Below, piece by piece: positions 57,799 to 64,000 of a stretch of DNA of 64,000 nt. Location of the stretch: positions 1 through 64,000 of the forward strand of contig CAMWLC010000003.1 of assembly GCA_947174995.1 (NCBI GenBank), read 5' to 3'. This DNA is from an uncultured Porphyromonadaceae bacterium. Lineage in GTDB: Bacteria > Bacteroidota > Bacteroidia > Bacteroidales > Muribaculaceae. Position 1 is the first letter of the stretch. Each line of letters starts with the position of its first letter. A program made the translations under genes and the position numbers. The notes under the pieces were generated by a model, which made no database searches, was not told the DNA's origin, and worked only from the letters and a program-made list of their open reading frames with translations.

Positions 57799-60354
57799 TC
57801 AGTACATTTCGTTCCACCAGCGGGGATCGTCCTGGAGATATTTGGCAAACCAGGCCATGATGGTGGCCTGCCACAACTTGCGCTTGTCATATTCCGTCAC
57901 CACATGGTTGGCGCCCTCCACGGTGACAAGTTCTACATCGCGCCCCAGAATCCTCAGGGCATTGAAAATCTGTATGCTCTCGCCGATGGGTACGTTGGTA
58001 TCCACCGTGCCATGCAGCAGCAGGAGCGGGGTGTGGATCTTGTCGGCGTTGAAGAGTGAGCCGTGCTTGGTGAAGAGCTCAGGGTCGGTCCAGGGATATG
58101 ACTCGGCGGCGGCCACGGCATTGTAGCTGTAACCCCAGAAGCCTTCGCCCCAGTAGGATGTCACGTCGGAGATTCCGGCGTGGGAGACTGCTGCGGCGAA
58201 GAGGTCGGTCTTCGTCTGGAGAAGCTGTGTCATGAATCCGCCGTAGGAGGCACCCAGACACCCTATCTTCTTGCTGTCCACGAAGGGATGGGCCTCGCAG
58301 AACTTCTTCACGCCCTCGATGATGTCGTCGGCCGTGTAGTCGCCCCAGGCGTTAACGTGACGAGCGGAGAACTCCTGGCCGTAGCCGGTGGTGCCGGAGG
58401 GGTTGATGGTGTACACCACATAGTCGCGCGATGCGAACATCTGCGGCGTGTATGGATGATACATGCTTGCTTCCGATGGGGAAGTGCCGCCGTAGTAGTA
58501 TACGATCAGCGGATATTTTTTTGAGCTGTCGAAGTCCGGGGGGAGAGTGATGACGCCATCTATTTCCGAGCCGTCGCGTGCGGTGAATCTCCAATGCTCC
58601 CATGCGCCGAAATCCAGGTCGGAGGTGAGTTCCTCGATGGGATCGTCAATGGTCTGCGCCTTGCCGCTCTTAAGGTCGAGGAGCGACACGCGCCCGGCAT
58701 ATTTATAGCTCTGGCCCGTGGCAGATAGCCAGCGCGATTCGTCCCGTCCGATGGAGAAGTTGCGCACATTGTCCACCGTGAGGTTCAGACGGGTGATCCT
58801 GTCCGATTTCGGGTCGAGGGCGAACACCTTGTTGTAGAATCCCTCCTCGCCGATGAAGTAGATGCGATTGTCGGCGGCGTTCCAGACGGGAGTGCCCTTG
58901 ATCGAGGGGTCGAAATCGAGAGTCGCGGGGCGCGGGGCGCGCGTGGCGATGTCGAAGAGGTATCCCTGGATGTCGTAGTCGTTGGCTATGGGGTGGTCGC
59001 CGCAGTTCTTGCCAAGGTTGTCGAAGCAGGAGGGGCCTCCGGTGATGAAGAGGGTCTTGCCGTCGGGAGAATAGACGGCGTCAGCTAAGGCGGTGATGTC
59101 TCGCGCGAGGGTGTCCGTGCGCAGGGTGTTGACGTCCATCTCCATCAGGTCGCTTAAATAGAAGGGATAGAGCGAGGGAGTGTGGCGCGTGGAGGAGTAG
59201 AGTATGCGGCGGGAGTCGGGGGAAATATCCCGGATGATGGTGGACGCTCCGCCGTAGGTGAGGGGACGGGCTACACCCTCCTTCAGATCATACTTCGTTA
59301 TATAATACCTATCGCGGTTGCCGGGCTGACGGTCATCGGGATTGTCGACACGGCGCATGATGCCGTCGGGCTTCTCACCCCCGACCTCCTTGTAGTATAG
59401 CACATACTTTCCGTCCGGGGAGATCATCACTTCGCTCTCGGGGAGACGGCGGGCCATGACGGTGCGCCGCAGGGTCTGCGGATCGAGCTGCCAGAGGGTG
59501 AAGGTGTCGTCGGTCTTCTCCGTGAAGATCACCTTCGCCCCTTTCTGCATCCATTGCGCGGAGGAGGGGAGGTCTGCCACGAGGAGTTTCTGTGTGGCGG
59601 TCTCGCGGAGCTCGGACCATGAGCGGCGCTGTTCGCTGTCATACATTTCCGTAAACGACACGATGATGTATTTCCCGTCGGGAGAGATGGCAGAGGAGGA
59701 GGCGCGGGTGCCGAGAGACACTGTCTCGACCCTCATGCGGTCGAGAAGCGTGGGGCCTTCCCAGAGCAAGACGTCGTGGCTGCCGTCATCCGTCACGAAA
59801 CTGAGGCGGATTTTCGGAGCCTCCTTGTCTTCGGCAAGGGAGAGGATGTTGACCTGGATGTCGGCTGTCTGCTCGGGCTTGAGGGAGAGGGAGGCCTCGG
59901 AGGGTGACATCACGGAGTCGGAGGTCTCATGGGTGATGATCTCCTTGCCGTCGAGGAGCACGTTGGCGCGGGCGTTTGATTCGAGCTTGAACTTACCCTT
60001 GGCGAAGCGCTCGGGCCTCATGCGGGTGAAGAGGGTGTGTAGCCTGGCCCCCTGCTCGGGGCGGGTGAGGGTGAGGGTGCTGTCCGCGGAGGGGAGGATG
60101 GTGGTCCAGTCCTGCGACAGGGCCTCCGTGCGGCGAGCCGCGCGGCGCGCGCCGAGGAGGTCGGTGATTTTAAATTCATTGGCGGGGCCGACGGCTGAAT
60201 CAGCCGTAGCCGGGATGGGAAAATCTGCTTTCGGGGCGGCCTTCCAGGCGCTGAAGCCGAGCACCTGCGGAGTGTCGGCCTGACCGGCTGTCATCGCAGC
60301 CGTACCGGCCAGCGAGGTTGCCGTGAGAATCGTAAAAATGGCGGAGGTTTTCAT
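57799..60354 (-). CDS. S9-family (dipeptidyl-peptidase-type) serine peptidase, exported (851 aa)
   Basis: A signal peptide (to about residue 26), a long beta-propeller-like domain (about 150..600; units such as ISPDGKYIIVSF and YSPDGKTLFITG), and a C-terminal alpha/beta hydrolase. The catalytic triad is Ser703 in GASYGG, Asp785 in GTVDTNV and His817 in EGANHVV. Such periplasmic or surface enzymes cleave small peptides, often after Pro or Ala. Start follows the FKBP gene stop by 9 bases. Confidence 0.93.
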   Translation of the reverse strand: MKTSAIFTILTATSLAGTAAMTAGQADTPQVLGFSAWKAAPKADFPIPATADSAVGPANEFKITDLLGARRAARRTEALSQDWTTILPSADSTLTLTRPEQGARLHTLFTRMRPERFAKGKFKLESNARANVLLDGKEIITHETSDSVMSPSEASLSLKPEQTADIQVNILSLAEDKEAPKIRLSFVTDDGSHDVLLWEGPTLLDRMRVETVSLGTRASSSAISPDGKYIIVSFTEMYDSEQRRSWSELRETATQKLLVADLPSSAQWMQKGAKVIFTEKTDDTFTLWQLDPQTLRRTVMARRLPESEVMISPDGKYVLYYKEVGGEKPDGIMRRVDNPDDRQPGNRDRYYITKYDLKEGVARPLTYGGASTIIRDISPDSRRILYSSTRHTPSLYPFYLSDLMEMDVNTLRTDTLARDITALADAVYSPDGKTLFITGGPSCFDNLGKNCGDHPIANDYDIQGYLFDIATRAPRPATLDFDPSIKGTPVWNAADNRIYFIGEEGFYNKVFALDPKSDRITRLNLTVDNVRNFSIGRDESRWLSATGQSYKYAGRVSLLDLKSGKAQTIDDPIEELTSDLDFGAWEHWRFTARDGSEIDGVITLPPDFDSSKKYPLIVYYYGGTSPSEASMYHPYTPQMFASRDYVVYTINPSGTTGYGQEFSARHVNAWGDYTADDIIEGVKKFCEAHPFVDSKKIGCLGASYGGFMTQLLQTKTDLFAAAVSHAGISDVTSYWGEGFWGYSYNAVAAAESYPWTDPELFTKHGSLFNADKIHTPLLLLHGTVDTNVPIGESIQIFNALRILGRDVELVTVEGANHVVTEYDKRKLWQATIMAWFAKYLQDDPRWWNEMY

Positions 60355-60363
60355 GGGCCGTGG

Positions 60364-60903
60364 TCAATATGGGGTCTCGAAGCCCTCGATGGCTTTGAGG
60401 CGGATGTCAAATACGAGTGTGGTGTATGGGGAAATCGAGCCTGATCCGAAGGCGCCGTAGCCTGCGGTCCAGGGTACTACGGCGGTCACATGGTCGCCAA
60501 CGTGCATCTCCGTGAGCGCGCGCCAGAAGCCCACTACGTTGTTACAGGGGCGGCAGCGGTAGATGCTGTCCCGGCGGGCCCATGATGAATCAATAAGGGT
60601 GCCGTTGATATTGCGCAGGGAATAGATGACGTCTACAGTGGAGTTGTCGCGGGGGGAGAGAGCGGATGCCGTCAGGGCACGGTCGTTGTGCCATTTCATC
60701 ATGATCCACGCCGTAGGGGCCCAGTCGGGTGTGACCTTCGTATAGAGGGGTGTGCCTTGGGGTGACACGGAGTCCTGCACGGTGGTTACGTAAGCCTCGT
60801 TGGTCTTGCGCCACTCTGTGTAGTCGGTGGAGTCGTTCTTTCCCAGGCATCCGGAGAGGGCGAGGATGGTCAGGAGCGATGCTGCTGCGTATTGCGGTTT
60901 CAT
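60364..60903 (-). CDS. FKBP-type peptidyl-prolyl isomerase lipoprotein (179 aa)
   Basis: The start at 60903 gives a lipobox LALSGCLGK (Cys19). The FKBP fold is seen in GTLIDSSWAR, VVGFWRALTEMHVGDHVTAVVPW, YGAFGSGSISPYTTLVFDI. It should catalyse prolyl isomerisation in the periplasm. The insertion CRPCNN in the middle is unusual. An earlier in-frame start would add a Ser/Arg-rich leader and is rejected. Confidence 0.88.
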   Translation of the reverse strand: MKPQYAAASLLTILALSGCLGKNDSTDYTEWRKTNEAYVTTVQDSVSPQGTPLYTKVTPDWAPTAWIMMKWHNDRALTASALSPRDNSTVDVIYSLRNINGTLIDSSWARRDSIYRCRPCNNVVGFWRALTEMHVGDHVTAVVPWTAGYGAFGSGSISPYTTLVFDIRLKAIEGFETPY

Positions 60904-60925
60904 TATGCGTAATGGAGTCAGGGAG

Positions 60926-61513
60926 TCAGAATTCCACTTTCGGGGCTTTCTCAGCGCCGGCCTCGGCCTTGAACTGCTGCTTCTCCGAGAACCCGAACCA
61001 TCCGGCATAGATGTTGGTGGGGAATTTCTTGATGGCCGTGTTGTAGGACTGCACGGCCTCGGTGTATCTGCGGCGTTCCGTGGCGATACGGTTCTCGGTG
61101 CCCTCGAGCTGGGTCTGGAGGTTCATGAAGTTGGTGTTGGCCTTGAGGTCGGGGTAGGCCTCGCGCACGGCGTTGACATAGATGTCAAGCGCCCCCTTGA
61201 GCTTCTGCTGGGCGTCGAGATACTGCTGCACGTTTGCGGCGGGATCCTCCACGGCGTTAGCCTCGTTGTAGGCTTTGCTCAGGCCGGCGCGTGCGTTGGT
61301 GACGGCCTCGAGAGTGGAGCTCTCGTGGGCCGCATACCCCTTGACCGTATTGACGAGGTTGGGGATGAGGTCGGCGCGACGCTGATATTGGTTTTCCACC
61401 TGCGCCCAGGCCTGTTCCACTCCCTGTTGCTTCTCCACCAGGGAGTTGTAGTTGCAGCTTGTCATGGAGCAGAGCATCATCAGGGCGGCGATGAATGTGA
61501 GAATCTTATTCAT
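60926..61513 (-). CDS. LemA-family lipoprotein (195 aa)
   Basis: A signal with lipobox MTSCNYN (Cys20), then a LemA helical bundle: YQRRADLIPNLVNTVKGYA (about 43..61), a Glu/Ala-rich helix, and FPTNIYAGWFGF near the end. The role of LemA proteins is not established; they are membrane-attached scaffolds. It follows glyS by 12 bases. Confidence 0.93.
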   Translation of the reverse strand: MNKILTFIAALMMLCSMTSCNYNSLVEKQQGVEQAWAQVENQYQRRADLIPNLVNTVKGYAAHESSTLEAVTNARAGLSKAYNEANAVEDPAANVQQYLDAQQKLKGALDIYVNAVREAYPDLKANTNFMNLQTQLEGTENRIATERRRYTEAVQSYNTAIKKFPTNIYAGWFGFSEKQQFKAEAGAEKAPKVEF

Positions 61514-61525
61514 ATCAATTTCTTA

Positions 61526-63070
61526 TCAAAGCAGTTTTTTAAGGAGGGAATTGAGCGATACCTTCTCGGCGAGAATCTTCTCGAGGTCGTCTACGGCCAC
61601 GCGCTCCTGCTCCATGGTGTCGCGATGGCGGAGCGTGACGGTATTGTCCTCGAGGGTCTGATGGTCTATCGTGATGCAGTAGGGGGTACCGATGGCATCC
61701 TGGCGGCGGTAACGCTTGCCGATGGAGTCCTTCTCGTCTACCTGGCAGGTGAAATCGAAGCGCAGACGGTGCTGTATCTCGCGAGCCTTTTCGGGGAGAC
61801 CATCCTTTTTGACCAGGGGAAGCACGGCGCACTTCACCGGAGCGAGGGGTGCGGGGAAGTGGAGCACGACGCGGCGGTCGCCGTTGCCGAGGTCCTGGTC
61901 CTCATAGCAGGAGCAGAAGACGCTCAAGAACATGCGGTCCACGCCGATGGAGGTCTCGATGACGTAGGGGACATAGCTCTCGTTTAGCTCGGGGTCGAAA
62001 TACTGTATCTTCTTTCCGGAGAACTTCTCATGCTGGGAGAGGTCGAAGTTGGTGCGGGAATGGATACCCTCCACCTCCTTGAAGCCGAAGGGCATGAGAA
62101 ACTCGATGTCAGTGGCGGCGTTGGCGTAGTGGGCGAGCTTCTCGTGGTCATGGAAGCGGTATTTCTGATCTCCGAGGCCGAGGTTCCTGTGCCAGCGCAG
62201 ACGGGTCTGGCGCCAGAATTCAAACCATTTCAGTTCTTCACCGGGGCGCACGAAAAACTGCATCTCCATCTGCTCGAACTCGCGCATACGGAAGATGAAC
62301 TGACGGGCCACGATCTCGTTGCGGAAGGCCTTACCTATCTGGGCGATGCCGAAGGGGAGGCGCATACGTCCGGTCTTCTGAACGTTGAGATAGTTGACGA
62401 AGATGCCCTGCGCCGTCTCGGGGCGGAGATAGACGTCCATGGCACCGTCGGCCGTGGAGCCCATTTCGGTCTTGAACATGAGGTTGAACTGGCGCACATC
62501 GGTCCAGTTGCGCGTGCCGCTTATGGGGTCTGCGATTTCATAATCGAGGATGATCTGCTTGAGCTCGGCAAGGTCGTTGGCGTTCATTGCCTCGGAGAAG
62601 CGGGTGTGCAGTGCGTCGCGCTTGGCCTGGTGTTCGAGCACGCGAGCGTTGGTGGAGCGGAACTGCGCCTCGTCGAAGGCCTCGCCGAAACGCTTGGCGG
62701 CTTTGGCCACCTCCTTGTTGATTTTTTCATCAAACTTGGCGATCTCATCCTCGATGAGTACATCGGCGCGGTAGCGCTTCTTGGAATCGCGGTTGTCGAT
62801 AAGGGGGTCGTTAAATGCGTCCACATGGCCGGATGCCTTCCAGATGGTGGGGTGCATGAAGATTGCGGAATCTATGCCCACGATGTTGTCATGAAGCATG
62901 GTCATCGCCTCCCACCAGTAGCGCTTGATGTTGTTCTTGAGTTCCACGCCGTTCTGGCCGTAGTCGTAGACGGCTGAGAGGCCGTCGTAGATTTCGCTTG
63001 ACTGGAACACGAATCCATACTCCTTGGCATGGGCTATTATGGTCTTGAAGACATCTTCTTGTTTTGCCAT
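61526..63070 (-). CDS. glyS: Glycyl-tRNA synthetase (dimeric type)
   Basis: A class II synthetase charging tRNA-Gly as an alpha-2 dimer. The N-terminal catalytic core starts FVFQSSEIYDGLSAVYDYG (about 20..38). Motif 2 is in FRNEIVARQFIFRMREFEQME and motif 3 in ETSIGVDRM. The C-terminal anticodon-binding domain is complete. The length of 514 is typical. It heads a six-gene run: glyS, lemA, FKBP, S9 peptidase, lipoprotein, TIGR02757. Confidence 0.97.
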   Translation of the reverse strand: MAKQEDVFKTIIAHAKEYGFVFQSSEIYDGLSAVYDYGQNGVELKNNIKRYWWEAMTMLHDNIVGIDSAIFMHPTIWKASGHVDAFNDPLIDNRDSKKRYRADVLIEDEIAKFDEKINKEVAKAAKRFGEAFDEAQFRSTNARVLEHQAKRDALHTRFSEAMNANDLAELKQIILDYEIADPISGTRNWTDVRQFNLMFKTEMGSTADGAMDVYLRPETAQGIFVNYLNVQKTGRMRLPFGIAQIGKAFRNEIVARQFIFRMREFEQMEMQFFVRPGEELKWFEFWRQTRLRWHRNLGLGDQKYRFHDHEKLAHYANAATDIEFLMPFGFKEVEGIHSRTNFDLSQHEKFSGKKIQYFDPELNESYVPYVIETSIGVDRMFLSVFCSCYEDQDLGNGDRRVVLHFPAPLAPVKCAVLPLVKKDGLPEKAREIQHRLRFDFTCQVDEKDSIGKRYRRQDAIGTPYCITIDHQTLEDNTVTLRHRDTMEQERVAVDDLEKILAEKVSLNSLLKKLL

Positions 63071-63104
63071 TGTAGTCGATTTTGCTGATTTTTTCTTTAA
63101 TCTG

Positions 63105-63112
63105 CAAATTTA
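63105..63112 (-). promoter_or_regulatory. Promoter -7 box of glyS
   Basis: Minus-strand TAAATTTG, perfect TAnnTTTG, 34 bases upstream of the glyS ATG and right after the mdh terminator. Confidence 0.55.
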
Positions 63113-63114
63113 TA

Positions 63115-63153
63115 AAAAAATCCTCAGATAAAGGGAGTATCTGAGGATTTTTT
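63115..63153 (-). terminator. Terminator of mdh
   Basis: A 16-bp perfect stem (63115..63130 with 63138..63153), seven-base loop, ending in a T-run on the minus strand. Confidence 0.92.
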
Positions 63154-63210
63154 GCTTCAACGGTAAGTAAGTGTTCAAATTTGAAGGCTTTCTTATGATT
63201 TCGATAATGT

Positions 63211-64000
63211 TCAGCAGGCGTCGGGGGCCGTAGGCTGCATGAGGTTGGGGTTCAGTTCGCCCCACTGGTCCACGGGGGGCATGACTCCCATGGCTATGAC
63301 CTCGTCACGCAGCTCGCATAGGTGGCGGTAGCTCTTGTCAAGCTCGGCCTCTTCCTCGGGGGTGCCGGAGAAGGGTTGCACGGTCACGCCGTTCTTGTCG
63401 ACGGTGGTCTCCATGGCCATCATGATGTGCCGGAAGCGGGAATTGTTGACGTAAGTGCCGACAGGCCAGCGGAACATCCTGCCTCCCATAGTTGCCGCGA
63501 TCATCTCTATGGAGAGATAGGCAGGGCTCTGGAAGGAGCTGCGGCCGCGCAGGTCGATGATGGCCTTGCCACCCTGCACCACACGCTGACGGAGCTTGTC
63601 CCACTCGTCGGCGGGAAGTTCTTCTGTTCCGATGAAGTCCACAAGGGGGCGTCCGTTGACCTTCGTGGTGGAGGAGAACACGGCCATCTGCTCGCCGTGG
63701 CCGCCATAGGTGCGGCAATTGACGATATTGTCGGCGGGTTGCTTGAACCACTTGGCCAGTTCGTTGCGCAGACGCGTGCTGTCAAGCGCGGCGAGAGTGG
63801 ACACCTGCGAGGGCTTCAAGCCGGAGTAGAGCAGGGTGATGAGGCCCGTGATGTCGGCGGGGTTAAATATCACCACGATGTGCTTCACGTCGGGGCAGTA
63901 CTGACGCACGTTCTTGCCGAACTCCTCGGCAATGGCGGCGTTACCCTTGAGAAGGTCCTCACGCGTCATGCCGGCCTTACGGGCCGCGCCTCCGGAGTTG
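63211..64000 (-). CDS. mdh: Malate dehydrogenase, N-terminus beyond the window
   Basis: About 263 codons of the C-terminal side are present; the Rossmann N-terminus lies to the right. The visible frame starts NSGGAARKAGMTREDLLKGN, which is nearly invariant in Bacteroidales malate dehydrogenases. The substrate Arg is in MTREDLL region and the NAD-binding NPADIT loop is present. The catalytic His lies in TYGGHGEQM. The enzyme interconverts malate and oxaloacetate with NAD. A strong terminator follows the gene. Confidence 0.93.
   Translation of the reverse strand, partial: NSGGAARKAGMTREDLLKGNAAIAEEFGKNVRQYCPDVKHIVVIFNPADITGLITLLYSGLKPSQVSTLAALDSTRLRNELAKWFKQPADNIVNCRTYGGHGEQMAVFSSTTKVNGRPLVDFIGTEELPADEWDKLRQRVVQGGKAIIDLRGRSSFQSPAYLSIEMIAATMGGRMFRWPVGTYVNNSRFRHIMMAMETTVDKNGVTVQPFSGTPEEEAELDKSYRHLCELRDEVIAMGVMPPVDQWGELNPNLMQPTAPDAC

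Overview
The window reads as a Bacteroidota chromosome, most likely Bacteroidales and probably Muribaculaceae-like. The evidence is a set of perfect TAnnTTTG -7 promoter boxes, the gene families present (TonB receptor, OB-fold lipoprotein, TIGR02757 protein, S9 peptidase, a Bacteroidales-type malate dehydrogenase) and Ig-repeat secreted proteins with a C-terminal sorting-like domain. The family assignment is inference. No rRNA, tRNA, CRISPR array or insertion sequence was recognised.

Positions 1 to about 32.79 kb are one end of an integrated tailed phage. The other end lies left of the window. From left to right: part of a head-completion block, a major capsid protein (MCP), a tiny gene that copies the MCP N-terminal arm, a scaffold-like protein, then a divergent promoter region leading to a terminase pair on the plus strand. 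The portal follows, back on the minus strand, and then one uninterrupted 20,982-bp gene for a 6,993-residue polyvalent protein. Two small internal-virion-type proteins precede that gene in its operon. A plus-strand protein with a GGRxKGTPNK start, a 453-bp non-coding interval holding two different tandem arrays, and a tyrosine integrase complete the visible part. The integrase sits next to the 3' end of mnmE, which is probably the integration site.

The giant protein is the centre of the window. In order it shows two 30-residue repeats, a Pro-rich linker, Gly/Ala-rich hydrophobic segments, a DdrB/ParB-like domain, a nucleotidyltransferase, an inorganic-pyrophosphatase-like domain, a nuclease-toxin-like domain, an adenine methyltransferase fold, an SNF2-type helicase, a zinc metallopeptidase and a long C-terminal region with a membrane-like segment. 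This matches the polyvalent proteins that phages are thought to eject with their DNA to take over or shield the incoming genome. The 165-residue and 326-residue proteins before it recall the gp14/gp15/gp16 ejection cassette of T7.

Two points look new: a 54-residue MCP-arm paralogue at 2326..2490, and an 11-bp, helically phased AACC array at 31070..31190 beside the terminase-like gene.

From 32.79 kb on is host chromosome, visibly richer in GC. Main blocks: a secreted nuclease with mnmE; a YitT-type membrane protein, TonB receptor and OB-fold lipoprotein; an outer-membrane barrel protein; miaA and pepT; an SGNH hydrolase; a 952-residue Ig-repeat protein. Next is trpS with zinc-uptake znuA and znuC and a nucleoside-gate membrane protein; then valS with a GHL10 hydrolase and a small unknown gene; then glyS, lemA, an FKBP isomerase, an S9 peptidase, a small lipoprotein and a TIGR02757 protein in one long run; and finally partial mdh at the right edge. 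Several strong hairpin terminators separate these units.
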